Positions 16,006 to 24,640 are shown, counted from the stretch's first letter. The stretch is DNA of 29,320 bases from Thalassospiraceae bacterium (GCA_030638205.1 DAOWFB010000051.1:1-29320), one strand, 5' to 3'. Made by a program: numbers and translations. The notes: generated from the sequence alone by a model not told the origin.

Positions 16006-17340
16006 ATGAACGTAACAGCATTGATTTTAAAAATTGGCATTGTCGTTTTTATTGTCGAAATGTTTGTTATGGCCACCTTCATAGCATTGGGTATTGCGCA
16101 CAGTTGGACCGATGCACTTATTGATGGGATTGGTCTTACTGTTCTTTCAGCCCCACTGCTTTTTTTCTGGGTTATCAGACCGTACGTGCGCAGCAGAAGA
16201 AAAATCGAAGATGCCGCAGAAGCGGCTCGTCACCACAGCGAAAGCAACTTGTTGCAGATACTCAATTCAGTCGTTGATGGAATTATCAGTATCGATGAAA
16301 AGGATATAATCAGCGTATTCAACCCGGCGGCAGAAAAGATATTTGGCTATTCCAAAGACGAAGTAATAGGCAAAACATTAAATATGTTAATGCCTAGCTC
16401 TGATGCCAAAAAACACGATGGATATATGGCTGCTTATTCTAAAACTGGCCAAGCCAAAATAATTGGCATCGGCAGGGTTGTAGAAGGGATGCGCAAGGAC
16501 GGCACAATATTCCCCATGGATATTGCCATCAATGAATTGGAAATTGATGGCAAGCGGGTTTTTACCGGAATAGTTCGTGACATTACCGAGCGCAAGAAAG
16601 AAGAACAGGAATTAATAAGCGCCCGTGATGAAGCGGAGCACGCCAGTAAGGTAAAATCAGAATTTTTGGCAAACATGAGCCACGAATTAAGAACGCCACT
16701 TAATGCCATAATTGGTTTTTCCGAAGTTACGCGTTCGGAAATATTTGGCCCACTGGGAGATGAAAAATACAAAGAATACCTTGGCGATATACAAGATTCA
16801 GCCCGTCACTTGTTAGACCTCATCAATGATATCCTTGATCTTGCCCGAATTGAATCTGGTAAATTTGACCTTAACGATGAAACATTTTCAGTTGCCGATG
16901 AGATAAATGGAATTATTAATTTTGTTGATGCTAGTCATATTCATTTGCACAAAAATATTTCTGATTCCTTGCCTCTGCTCCATACCGATAAGCGTCGTTT
17001 CAAACAAATATTTCTCAATCTTTTATCCAATGCGGTTAAATTCACCGATGATGATAGCGATGTAACTGTAAATATTTTTGTAAATGATGCTGGCTGTATC
17101 GTTCTCAATATTACCGACGAAGGAATCGGAATGAGCAAAGATGATGTTAAAAAGGCATTAATGCCGTTTGAGCAGATAGACACAGGGCTTGGCCGTAAAT
17201 ACGAAGGCGTCGGCCTTGGCCTGCCTTTGGTGCAAAAAATGTCCGAAGCACAGAACGCAAAATTTGAGATTGAGAGCGAATCTGGTGTGGGCACCAGCGT
17301 CACCATTACTTTTGCTGCTGAAAGGTGCATAGCGCACTAG
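16006..17340 (+). CDS. FixL-like PAS sensor histidine kinase
   Basis: A 444-residue kinase. Two membrane helices (about 8-30 and 42-58) are followed by a PAS domain (about 80-192), HisKA with H226 in LANMSHELRTPLN, and HATPase_c (LLSNAVKF, DEGIGM, GVGLGLPLV). The PAS domain matches FixL closely: HDGY with H137 sits where FixL's haem-ligating His lies, and IIGIGR supplies R157, the counterpart of the oxygen-contacting Arg. The intervening spacing is identical to FixL. Haem binding and oxygen sensing are therefore plausible, but many related PAS domains share HDGY and this is unproven. There is no adjacent FixJ; the partner regulator is not in this stretch. A long AT-rich leader precedes the ATG. 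Confidence 0.88.
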   Translation: MNVTALILKIGIVVFIVEMFVMATFIALGIAHSWTDALIDGIGLTVLSAPLLFFWVIRPYVRSRRKIEDAAEAARHHSESNLLQILNSVVDGIISIDEKDIISVFNPAAEKIFGYSKDEVIGKTLNMLMPSSDAKKHDGYMAAYSKTGQAKIIGIGRVVEGMRKDGTIFPMDIAINELEIDGKRVFTGIVRDITERKKEEQELISARDEAEHASKVKSEFLANMSHELRTPLNAIIGFSEVTRSEIFGPLGDEKYKEYLGDIQDSARHLLDLINDILDLARIESGKFDLNDETFSVADEINGIINFVDASHIHLHKNISDSLPLLHTDKRRFKQIFLNLLSNAVKFTDDDSDVTVNIFVNDAGCIVLNITDEGIGMSKDDVKKALMPFEQIDTGLGRKYEGVGLGLPLVQKMSEAQNAKFEIESESGVGTSVTITFAAERCIAH

Positions 17341-17630
17341 GTATTCCGGCCTTATCCCCTGTCCATCCTTGGCGCCCACAACCACAAGCCCCCTATTTTT
17401 GGCAATTTCTCTTGATTTATGGCCGATTATTGTAAAAAACATGAAATATGGCCCAAATTGATCATAGACACTGTTGACAGTATGGCATCTGGCCCTTATT
17501 TTCCGCCGCTTAAGGGCCAAGGTGCCAATTGTATATGGGGCATCTAGGCTAAATATAGATTTATCTGAAAATGAGGATATCCCACAATAATTACCCGTGG
17601 AATTACCCATTTTTTTAAGGATTTGAAGAC
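17341..17630. other. Non-coding region between the PAS kinase and rpmJ
   Basis: About 290 bases without a recognised gene. The right half carries the rpmJ promoter. The left half (17341-17470) is open on the leftward strand in a frame that overlaps the kinase gene, but the product resembles nothing known. No standard RNA was recognised. Confidence 0.4.
17474..17502 (+). promoter_or_regulatory. Sigma-70 promoter of rpmJ
   Basis: A perfect -35 box TTGACA (17474-17479), a 17-base spacer and a TATTTT -10 box (17497-17502). Transcription would begin near 17509 and leave a leader of about 120 bases before rpmJ. Confidence 0.6.
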
Positions 17631-17756
17631 ATGAAAGTCAGGAATTCACTTAAGTCGGCAAAAACACGCGACAAGAACTATGTTGTTGTGCGTCGCAAGG
17701 GCCGTGTTTACGTTATTAACAAGCGTAACCCCCGTTTCAAAACCCGCCAAGGCTGA
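17631..17756 (+). CDS. rpmJ: 50S ribosomal protein L36, zinc-free type
   Basis: A 41-residue basic protein of the large ribosomal subunit. It starts MKVRNSLKSAKTR and ends with VINKRNPRFKTRQG, matching the longer alphaproteobacterial L36. It contains no cysteine, so it cannot bind the zinc of the C+ type. The ATG follows AAGGA at 17617-17621. It is a single-gene unit with its own promoter and a terminator at 17848-17873, as is usual for alphaproteobacteria, where rpmJ lies outside the ribosomal-protein clusters. Confidence 0.96.
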   Translation: MKVRNSLKSAKTRDKNYVVVRRKGRVYVINKRNPRFKTRQG

Positions 17757-17847
17757 GGCTTTAACGGGCTCTTGTGTGTCTTTGGGGTATCTCTGGGATA
17801 TTTGGCAAATTGCCGGCATGAGAGACAATTATATTTTTTAAAGAAAT

Positions 17848-17873
17848 CCGCGCCATAAGCGCGGTTTTTCTTT
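17848..17873 (+). terminator. Rho-independent terminator after rpmJ
   Basis: CCGCGC (17848-17853), loop CATAA, GCGCGG (17859-17864), followed by TTTTTCTTT. It lies about 90 bases after the rpmJ stop. Confidence 0.9.
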
Positions 17874-17951
17874 GTCTGAATGGTACAGTAACATTACATA
17901 TCTAACCACGCTCAAGCTTTATTCAAAGCATTTCAAAGAGAGGCAAAAGGC

Positions 17952-19439
17952 ATGAAGATGCCGAAACCAGACGGCCAAATAATAGACAGGCGTCGCGAAA
18001 TCATCGACGCCCTTGCCCGGATACTTCCCGGCGAAGGGCTTATAGTTGATGAGGAAGAGCTTCGTGCCTATGAATGCGACGGTCTTATGGCCTATCGCCA
18101 ACTGCCGCTTGTGGTGGCATTACCGGAAACAACAGAGCAAATATCCCAAATCCTTTCTTATTGCCATAAGGCTGGCGTAAAAATTGTTCCTCGTGGTGCG
18201 GGAACCGGTCTTTCTGGTGGTGCGCTTCCGTTGGCAGATGGGATAACGGTCGGTCTTGGCAAGCTAAACCGAATAATTGATGTTGATTTTGAAAATCGGG
18301 CCGTGGTGGCGCAGCCAGGCGTTACCAACAAAGCCATAACAGATGCGGTCGAGGCTAAGGGTTTTTATTATGCACCCGATCCGTCGTCAAAAATTGCATG
18401 CTCTATCGGTGGTAACGTTGCTGAAAATTCCGGCGGCATGCACTGTCTAAAATATGGCCTAACCACCAACAACCTGTTGGGCCTGGAAATGGTTTTGATG
18501 TCGGGCGAAATAATTCGTTTGGGCGGCAAGCATCTTGACGCCGGTGGCTATGACCTGATGGGTATCATAACAGGTTCGGAAGGGTTGCTTGGCATAATTA
18601 CCGAAGTAACAGTTAGAATATTACAAAAACCAGAAGTTCAGTGCGCCATTCTTGTTGGCTTTCCCTCATCCACCGCAGGGGGTGATTGCGTTGCAAACAT
18701 TGTGGCTGCGGGAATTATTCCCAGTGCCATGGAAATGATGGATCGCATGGCCATAAGCGCCATGGAACAGTTTGTTCATTCGGGATATCCGCTAGATGTG
18801 GAATCTATACTTATTGTTGAACTTGACGGCCCAGAAGTAGAGGTTGATTACCTGTTACAAAAAGTTGAGGCCATAGCTGCATCGGCTGGTTCTACTTTTT
18901 TTAGAGCCAGCAATTCAGAGCAAGAGCGACAAATGTTCTGGCAGGGCCGGATGTCGGCGTTTCCTTCCGTCGGGCGTATTTCACCGGACTATCTTACAAT
19001 GGATGGAACCATTCCTCGCCACCGCCTGCCCGAGGTATTGGGCGAGATGGCGGAAATGTCTAAAAAATATGACTTAAGGGTTGCCAATGTTTTTCATGCA
19101 GGCGACGGGAACCTTCACCCATTGATACTTTATGATGCCAATAAACAGGGTGAGTTAGAAAAAGCAGAAAAGTTTGGTTTTGAAATACTTAAACTTTGCG
19201 TTCGGGTTGGTGGCGTGCTTTCAGGCGAGCATGGCATAGGCGTTGAAAAGCGCGACCTTATGGGTGAAATGTTTTCTGAAATTGATTTAGACCAACAGCA
19301 ACGCCTTAAATGTGCGTTTGATCCAACCGGCCTTATGAACCCGGGCAAGGTATATCCAACCCCCAGACGTTGCGCAGAAATGAGCTGGATGCATGTAAAG
19401 GCTGACAAGCTCCCATTCCCTGATATTCCGAGGTTTTAA
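17952..19439 (+). CDS. glcD: Glycolate oxidase subunit GlcD (FAD-linked)
   Basis: The 495-residue catalytic FAD subunit of glycolate oxidase, which oxidises glycolate (and D-lactate) to glyoxylate and passes electrons to the respiratory chain. The PCMH-type FAD domain covers about 50-235, with LVVALPETTEQISQIL and the FAD-contacting PRGAGTGLSGGALP. The C-terminal cap holds VFHAGDGNLHPLILYD (about 382-397) and SGEHGIGVEKR (about 424-434). Length agrees with GlcD. It is the first gene of glcDEF; glcE begins 7 bp after its stop. No glcC regulator or malate synthase gene is adjacent. Confidence 0.95.
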   Translation: MKMPKPDGQIIDRRREIIDALARILPGEGLIVDEEELRAYECDGLMAYRQLPLVVALPETTEQISQILSYCHKAGVKIVPRGAGTGLSGGALPLADGITVGLGKLNRIIDVDFENRAVVAQPGVTNKAITDAVEAKGFYYAPDPSSKIACSIGGNVAENSGGMHCLKYGLTTNNLLGLEMVLMSGEIIRLGGKHLDAGGYDLMGIITGSEGLLGIITEVTVRILQKPEVQCAILVGFPSSTAGGDCVANIVAAGIIPSAMEMMDRMAISAMEQFVHSGYPLDVESILIVELDGPEVEVDYLLQKVEAIAASAGSTFFRASNSEQERQMFWQGRMSAFPSVGRISPDYLTMDGTIPRHRLPEVLGEMAEMSKKYDLRVANVFHAGDGNLHPLILYDANKQGELEKAEKFGFEILKLCVRVGGVLSGEHGIGVEKRDLMGEMFSEIDLDQQQRLKCAFDPTGLMNPGKVYPTPRRCAEMSWMHVKADKLPFPDIPRF

Positions 19440-19446
19440 ATATATT

Positions 19447-20712
19447 ATGGCCGAAGATATCCGCCCTCAAAACGAAAACGAACTGCAGCAGCTTATTGCC
19501 AGCGCCTACAGCGCCGGAACGGGCCTGGAAATTATAGGGCAAGGCACCAAACGCGGTTTGGGTCACAGGGTTAAGGCCGACTTGGTTATTGATTTAAGCA
19601 ATATTTCCGGCATCACCCTTTACGAACCCGAAGAATTGGTCATGTCAGCATATGGGGGAACGCCTACATCAGAAATAAACGCAGCCCTGGGTGCCAAGGG
19701 GCAAATGCTGGCGTTTGAGCCTTGGGATCCGGCCCAGATTTATGGAACAAAACAGGGAAAGGGAACCATTGGCGGCCTGTTTATGACCGGCTTTGCCGGG
19801 CCTAGAAGAATAAGCGCAGGTGCCCCCCGCGATCATCTGTTGGGCGTAAATGCCATTAACGGCGCGGGTGAAATGTTTAAATCCGGTGGCCGGGTGGTAA
19901 AAAACGTAAGCGGATTTGATATACCAAAACTTATGGCAGGATCATTCGGAACGCTGGCAGTTGCTAGCCAACTTACGTTCAAGGTCTTGCCCCGGCCTGA
20001 AGCGGTGCGAACAATTTTATTGAAGGGCCTGAGCGTTGATGAAGCCGGAAAAGCAATGCGAGCGGTAATGGCAAGCCCACATGAGGCATCTGGTGCGGCC
20101 CATTTGCCCGCAGCCTTGAGCTGCCAAAGTGAAATCGATGAAATAGCTACAAGCAATACATCAATTACAATTCTCAGGGTCGAAGGCCCGCGCCCATCTG
20201 CCGAATATAGGGCAGACGCAATTGGAAAAATGCTAAATTCTTTCGGTCATATATCCCAATTGCGTAGCGAAAAATCTGCCATGTTGTGGCGTGAAATTCG
20301 TGATGTTCAGCCGTTATGTAGCGGTGATGCGAAAGATTTATCAAAACATATTTGGCGCGTTTCGTTGGCACCCACAGACGGCCCCCGTTTGGCCAACTGG
20401 GTTGAGAAAAATACCAAAGCTGATTTTTATATGGATTGGTCAGGCGGGCTTGTATGGATTTCCCTTGATGAAAATATAGTTCAGTTTGCTGAAAAATTAC
20501 GAAGCATTGTTTCTGGCTTTGGCGGCCATGCAACGCTTGTTCGTGCCAACGATGATGCCAGCGGGGATGCCAGCGGGGATGATAGAGATTTGGTTGGTGT
20601 ATTTAACCCCCTAGGGCGCGCTATTGATCCACTGGTTAAAAGGGTAAAGCAATCGTTTGATCCTGATGGGATATTAAATCCCGGTCGAATGTTTGGGGCG
20701 GAGCAAATATAA
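19447..20712 (+). CDS. glcE: Glycolate oxidase subunit GlcE (FAD-binding)
   Basis: The 421-residue second FAD-binding subunit of glycolate oxidase. The PCMH-type FAD domain covers about 1-185, with EIIGQGTKRGLG, GTIGGLFMTGFAGPRR and SGGRVVKNVSGFDIPKLMAGSFGTLAVASQLTFKV, all typical of GlcE. The C-terminal half is the less conserved cap, ending FDPDGILNPGRMF. A 12-bp in-frame duplication (20554-20577) adds a DASG-DASG repeat in a loop near residue 375. It lies between glcD and glcF; glcF begins one base after its stop. Confidence 0.95.
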   Translation: MAEDIRPQNENELQQLIASAYSAGTGLEIIGQGTKRGLGHRVKADLVIDLSNISGITLYEPEELVMSAYGGTPTSEINAALGAKGQMLAFEPWDPAQIYGTKQGKGTIGGLFMTGFAGPRRISAGAPRDHLLGVNAINGAGEMFKSGGRVVKNVSGFDIPKLMAGSFGTLAVASQLTFKVLPRPEAVRTILLKGLSVDEAGKAMRAVMASPHEASGAAHLPAALSCQSEIDEIATSNTSITILRVEGPRPSAEYRADAIGKMLNSFGHISQLRSEKSAMLWREIRDVQPLCSGDAKDLSKHIWRVSLAPTDGPRLANWVEKNTKADFYMDWSGGLVWISLDENIVQFAEKLRSIVSGFGGHATLVRANDDASGDASGDDRDLVGVFNPLGRAIDPLVKRVKQSFDPDGILNPGRMFGAEQI

Positions 20713-20713
20713 A

Positions 20714-22021
20714 ATGAAAACTAATTTCAGCGAAACCCAAATGAATAAACCGGCAATTCAAATTGCAAATGACATACTTAGAAATTGTGTGCATTGTGGT
20801 TTTTGCCTTGCCACCTGTCCGACTTATGTAATTTTGGGAAATGAGCTAGATAGTCCGCGTGGGCGCATTTATCAAATTAGGGATATGTTGGAGCAGGGCC
20901 CAGCTGCGGCAGGAAAAAAAGATAAAAAAATAGTAAAACACATAGACCGCTGCCTTTCATGTCTTTCATGTATGACCACCTGTCCATCGGGTGTGGATTA
21001 TATGCATTTGGTTGACCATGCCCGCGCCGTAATTGAAAAAAACCACACCCGCCCATTGCCAGAACGCATGCTCAGGCAATTGTTGGCATTTGTTTTGCCC
21101 AACTCAAAATTATTTAGGCTTTCGCTAATTGGGGCAAAGCTTGCCCGACCTCTGGCGCGCTATATGCCGGGCCGGTTAAAAGTTTTGGTTGAAATGGCAC
21201 CAAAAAATATTCCTTCACCCAGCCCAATAGATATTCCGGGAATTAGCAAGGCGCTGATTAAAAGAAAGATGCGGGTTGGTCTGATGCCCGGCTGTGCGCA
21301 AAAAACCCTTAATCCGGCGATAAACGAGGCCACCGTGCGACTGCTAACGCGCCTTGGTTGCGATGTGGTTGTTGTTGATGGGGTTGGCTGCTGTGGTGCG
21401 CTGGTCCATCATCTGGGCATGGAAGATAAGGCGCTTGTTCAGGCAAGGGAAAACGTTAGGGCGTGGACGAACGAAATAGAATCTCGCGGTCTTGATGGTA
21501 TTGTCATAAACGCATCTGGCTGCGGCACCACATTGAAAGATTATGGCCATATGCTGAAAGAAGACCCAACATGGGCCGAGCCCGCACGCAAAGTTTCCGA
21601 GCTTTCCAAAGATGTAAGCGAAATTATTATGGAAATTGGGATAGATAATATTGCTTCTATGCTGGTTGATATAATTCAAAAACCCAGCGTCGCATATCAT
21701 TCGGCTTGTTCCATGCAGCATGGACAAAAATTAATAACCCAACCCATTGAATTATTAAAGGCTGCGGGTTTTGATGTGCGCGAACCATCAGAGCCGCATC
21801 TTTGTTGTGGTTCGGCAGGAACCTACAACATAATGCAACCCGAACTTGCAGGCCAATTAGGTAAGCGTAAGGTGAAAAATATTTCAGCAACCGCAGCAGA
21901 TATTATTGCCACTGGTAATATTGGCTGCATGGTGCAGCTTGCAGGTCATGGTGATATGCCGATTGCACATACGGTTCAATTGTTAGATTGGGCAACGGGC
22001 GGGCCAGAACCTTTATTATAA
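20714..22021 (+). CDS. glcF: Glycolate oxidase iron-sulfur subunit GlcF
   Basis: The 435-residue iron-sulfur subunit, carrying electrons from GlcDE towards the quinone pool. Two ferredoxin-type 4Fe-4S motifs lie near the N-terminus: CVHCGFCLATCP (about 26-37) and CLSCLSCMTTCP (about 79-90). Two CCG domains follow, with GCAQKTLNPAIN...CCGALVHHLG and SACSMQHGQK...CCGSAGTYN, as in the CCG/heterodisulfide reductase-type family. The chosen ATG is at 20714; an in-frame TTG at 20693 would overlap glcE and is less likely. It ends the operon, 35 bp from the convergent lipoprotein gene. Confidence 0.95.
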   Translation: MKTNFSETQMNKPAIQIANDILRNCVHCGFCLATCPTYVILGNELDSPRGRIYQIRDMLEQGPAAAGKKDKKIVKHIDRCLSCLSCMTTCPSGVDYMHLVDHARAVIEKNHTRPLPERMLRQLLAFVLPNSKLFRLSLIGAKLARPLARYMPGRLKVLVEMAPKNIPSPSPIDIPGISKALIKRKMRVGLMPGCAQKTLNPAINEATVRLLTRLGCDVVVVDGVGCCGALVHHLGMEDKALVQARENVRAWTNEIESRGLDGIVINASGCGTTLKDYGHMLKEDPTWAEPARKVSELSKDVSEIIMEIGIDNIASMLVDIIQKPSVAYHSACSMQHGQKLITQPIELLKAAGFDVREPSEPHLCCGSAGTYNIMQPELAGQLGKRKVKNISATAADIIATGNIGCMVQLAGHGDMPIAHTVQLLDWATGGPEPLL

Positions 22022-22056
22022 CGGGCAGGCAAGAGCCTTTATAATAATTCTTTACA

Positions 22057-22995
22057 TTATCTTCTGGGGGTTAGCCATTTAAGCTTGCCTTCACGGCACG
22101 CCACCCCAACGTAAAGTCTATCGCCGTCACCTTGATTTACAATCTGTTTGTAATTTCTGCAGAACTTTCCGTCGGATTTTTGAAATGTTTGTACTGGGGT
22201 GGTGGTGGTTTTAACGCCAGTCTTTTTATCTGACCAGCTTGCAGATTTATCGTTTTGATAGTTTTCAAGTGCGTCTTGAAATGTATGGCGAATATTTTTT
22301 GCGGTTTTATCAGAAAGAAACTTAATATCGGGGCGAACGCCAATAAGTTCACGCGTGTAAGGTGTTTTGCCTTTGGTGCGGCTTTCATAGCGCACATGGT
22401 GCCCTATTTCAGGGGCATAATGATAAATAACTGTTTGGCGATAAAACAGTTTGCCGTTGCTGGTGGAGCGTGATCTGCGTGTACAGGAAACACGGTATGT
22501 ATCAAACGTTCCGGCAAGAACACGAACACGTTCGGCACCATCTACGGAGCATCTCCACAATTGTTTGAATTTGCCTTCTTTTCCGCTATCTTTGGATTTA
22601 AATTTTACATTAGTGGTAAATGAAGAACTTTTTCCAACCGTAAGCGGCCATAAATCACCAACTGACGCATCAGTTTGTTTTGTATATTCACGGGTGCTGG
22701 TTTCAAGATATAGCTGTGGTGCCATAGGGTCTGAAATGGTTATGGATTTGCGCTTTCTGTTGTTTATCCACTCAATCCTGCCGGGGCTTATTTTTTCAAT
22801 TTTGTTAAATGAACCATTTGAATAATAATATTTATCCCCAACCCGATTTGCCGGTAATCCGGCAGGTGCCATGGTGCCAGCGGCAATTGGAACGCCATTG
22901 AAATCAGATGGCATACTTATAGTTTGGCATGCATTTAGGGTTGCCAGTGCAAGTAGGGCGATTGTCCCGTGTAAAGATACTTTGTTTATATTCAT
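22057..22995 (-). CDS. Lipoprotein with a 17-kDa-antigen-like C-terminal domain
   Basis: The 312-residue product begins MNINKVSLHG and has a hydrophobic signal ending in the lipobox LNAC (about 20-23), so it should be lipidated and held in the envelope. The central part (about 60-250) is beta-rich and unrecognised. The last 45 residues match the C-terminus of the neighbouring anti-sigma factor: TPVQTFQKSDGKFCRNY...VACREGKLKW beside TPVNTYQDKTGRFCREY...LACRSDKGKW. Both have the paired Cys pattern (FCR...ACR) found in the Rickettsia 17-kDa surface antigen family. The ATG at 22995 follows GAGAG; an upstream ATG at 23019 would put eight residues before the signal. The gene has its own promoter and three 11-bp repeats in the leader. 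Confidence 0.75.
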   Translation of the reverse strand: MNINKVSLHGTIALLALATLNACQTISMPSDFNGVPIAAGTMAPAGLPANRVGDKYYYSNGSFNKIEKISPGRIEWINNRKRKSITISDPMAPQLYLETSTREYTKQTDASVGDLWPLTVGKSSSFTTNVKFKSKDSGKEGKFKQLWRCSVDGAERVRVLAGTFDTYRVSCTRRSRSTSNGKLFYRQTVIYHYAPEIGHHVRYESRTKGKTPYTRELIGVRPDIKFLSDKTAKNIRHTFQDALENYQNDKSASWSDKKTGVKTTTTPVQTFQKSDGKFCRNYKQIVNQGDGDRLYVGVACREGKLKWLTPRR

Positions 22996-23020
22996 TTCTG
23001 TCAATCTCTCACGGGCCAAT

Positions 23021-23053
23021 GTTTATTTTGGGTTTATTTTGGGTTTATTTTGG
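23021..23053. repeat. Three perfect 11-bp tandem repeats in the lipoprotein leader
   Basis: GTTTATTTTGG is repeated without change at 23021-23031, 23032-23042 and 23043-23053. Read on the gene's strand this is CCAAAATAAAC three times, starting about where transcription should begin and ending 25 bp before the ATG. Confidence 0.9.
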
Positions 23054-23057
23054 CCAC

Positions 23058-23086
23058 ATAGTATTTACCACGGCAGATAATGTAAA
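23058..23086 (-). promoter_or_regulatory. Sigma-70-like promoter of the lipoprotein gene
   Basis: On the leftward strand: TTTACA (complement of 23081-23086), a 17-base spacer, TACTAT (complement of 23058-23063). The predicted start, near 23051, falls at the beginning of the 11-bp repeat array. Confidence 0.5.
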
Positions 23087-23111
23087 TAATGCTGACTGAA
23101 CAAAAGCTGAA

Positions 23112-23136
23112 CCGCGTCCTACATATGAGGACGCGG
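23112..23136 (-). terminator. Strong hairpin after the anti-sigma gene
   Basis: CCGCGTCCT (23112-23120) and AGGACGCGG (23128-23136) form a perfect 9-bp stem around ACATATG. It lies 34 bp past the anti-sigma stop. The following leftward sequence has only broken T runs (TTCAGCTTTTG), so termination may be partial. Confidence 0.6.
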
Positions 23137-23169
23137 CACAAAACATAGGTATATTAGTAGGTTAGCAAA

Positions 23170-23871
23170 TTAAAGGGATTGATCACCGTTTTCAAAAATC
23201 AGGTAACGGGTTTCCCATTTACCCTTATCAGAACGGCACGCTAGACCAAAGGTTGAGCTAGTTTCGCCGTTCACAACAATATCTTTTCTGTATTCGCGAC
23301 AAAAACGTCCGGTTTTATCTTGATATGTATTAACCGGGGTAAATGACGCACTTTGTCCGCTATCGGGGCTAGACCATGTCATGGGCGCACCGCTGAGATT
23401 TACCTCAAGCGCTTGGTTAAGGGTTTTCCCCATGGAGACATTATCTTGCTCAAGCGTTAGGGCCGCTAATTTAATGTTTTGTTGGTGTTTTTTATCGGAA
23501 AATTCATAACCGCCACCAACACCAATTAACAGTCCGGCCAAGGCTGCTGCCATTGGCAGGGCGCGACCCCAGTTGCCGCTAGTGCGTTTTTTCTTGGGCA
23601 TAACAATTATGTTGGTGTCATCTATTTGTTGAGCACGATTGCTGTTGGAATTAATTACATCTTTAAGGTGCCCCGGCACTTCTTCATGCATGGTGTCATT
23701 AAATGCAACCCGGGCCAGAGATGAAATCTCGCGCTGGCGCTCAACAAAGCGTTTAGCAATGTCGTCAGTGCCTAGCCTTTCTTCAACTTCGCGGGCAGTT
23801 GCGCTATCAAGCTCGCCGTCCACATATGCAATAAGGGTGGCTTCATCTATTGTCATGGTTTCATTTTTCAT
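23170..23871 (-). CDS. Anti-sigma factor with a periplasmic 17-kDa-antigen-like domain
   Basis: A 233-residue single-pass membrane protein encoded 16 bp after the ECF sigma gene. The cytoplasmic N-terminus (about 1-95) begins with the anti-sigma signature TIDEATLIAYVDGELD and lacks the zinc-binding HxxxCxxC motif, so it is not a ZAS-type protein. A membrane helix is at about 112-131 (LPMAAALAGLLIGVGGG). The periplasmic C-terminus (about 185-230) matches the end of the nearby lipoprotein and has the same Cys pair. It should hold the sigma factor inactive until an envelope signal releases it. The start at 23871 (MKNETMTIDE) follows AAGG; an upstream ORF extension overlaps the sigma gene and is unlikely. 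Confidence 0.82.
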   Translation of the reverse strand: MKNETMTIDEATLIAYVDGELDSATAREVEERLGTDDIAKRFVERQREISSLARVAFNDTMHEEVPGHLKDVINSNSNRAQQIDDTNIIVMPKKKRTSGNWGRALPMAAALAGLLIGVGGGYEFSDKKHQQNIKLAALTLEQDNVSMGKTLNQALEVNLSGAPMTWSSPDSGQSASFTPVNTYQDKTGRFCREYRKDIVVNGETSSTFGLACRSDKGKWETRYLIFENGDQSL

Positions 23872-23887
23872 TGTTTTATACCTTTCT

Positions 23888-24424
23888 CTATAAGTGAGAA
23901 ATATTAGAATTAATTTCACCCGGTCCTGCATCTTCAGGAGAATCCATCATATGCATTAGTGCGTTTCTTCCGCGAACCAATCTGCTGGTAAGTGTTCCCA
24001 TTGGTATTCCCAATGTTTCTGCTGCCTCCTTGTATGAAAGCCCTTCTACCGAGACCAACATTATTACTGCGCGCTGTTCTTCCGGTAGGTTGAATATTGC
24101 GTGGCGTACTGCATCTAACGAGTTGCGTGCCTCAATGGCCCGCTCTCCGTCATGCGACCTTTCGTCTTGGTTTTTAACCACCTCAAGGAAGCTATCATTT
24201 CGTTTTCTGCCTCTAATTAGGTCTATGTGGGTTGTTTGAATAATGCGAAAAACCCAACTATCAAGTCTGGTTCCCGGCTCCCACTGATCTATGCGCGATA
24301 TTGCCTTTTCCAGTGCCGATTGAACCAAATCATCGGCATTTCCCGGGTTGCGGGTTAGACCTAGGGCAAAACGCCTAAAGCGGGGCAAAAGTGCCAGCAG
24401 TTCTTTTTCTATGCGACTATCCAA
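23888..24424 (-). CDS. ECF (RpoE-type) sigma factor
   Basis: A 178-residue group 4 sigma factor. Region 2 covers about 10-75, with DDLVQSALEKAISRIDQWEPGTRLDSWVFRIIQTTHIDLIR, and region 4 about 110-162, with LPEEQRAVIMLVSVEGLSYKEAAETLGIPMGTLTSRLVRGR. There is no region 1 or 3 and no extra C-terminal domain. The start appears to be TTG at 24424; a stop lies just upstream in frame and no ATG fits the family N-terminus. The ribosome site is weak, so translation may be low. It is cotranscribed with its anti-sigma factor. The divergent aspartate-rich gene is a possible target. Confidence 0.92.
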   Translation of the reverse strand: MDSRIEKELLALLPRFRRFALGLTRNPGNADDLVQSALEKAISRIDQWEPGTRLDSWVFRIIQTTHIDLIRGRKRNDSFLEVVKNQDERSHDGERAIEARNSLDAVRHAIFNLPEEQRAVIMLVSVEGLSYKEAAETLGIPMGTLTSRLVRGRNALMHMMDSPEDAGPGEINSNISHL

Positions 24425-24473
24425 AATCCACGGTACCTATTCTTAAAAAAATCTACTTAAGTAACTGTTTTAT

Positions 24474-24501
24474 ATAATATCTTACTTTTTCTAGAGGTCA
24501 A
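24474..24501 (-). promoter_or_regulatory. Sigma-70-like promoter of the ECF sigma gene
   Basis: On the leftward strand: TTGACC (complement of 24496-24501), 16-base spacer, TATTAT (complement of 24474-24479). It lies 50 bp before the start codon. No convincing ECF-type GGAAC motif was found beside it. Confidence 0.5.
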
Positions 24502-24640
24502 AAACTGTACTTTGTTAATGGCCGTTGTTATGGAGACAACGCCCCACCAGGGCATTATCATCCATCATTTAGGATTTTTTTTCATTTTTTTACAAAATTA
24601 TGGATTAAATGGCTTAGGTCAGACGTTGTTTCGTTGAGAG

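Noticed and set aside
17158..17610. Leftward 150-residue frame over the kinase 3' end and the rpmJ leader
   Set aside because: It overlaps the conserved ATPase domain of the PAS kinase and the rpmJ promoter, and its product shows no recognisable domain.
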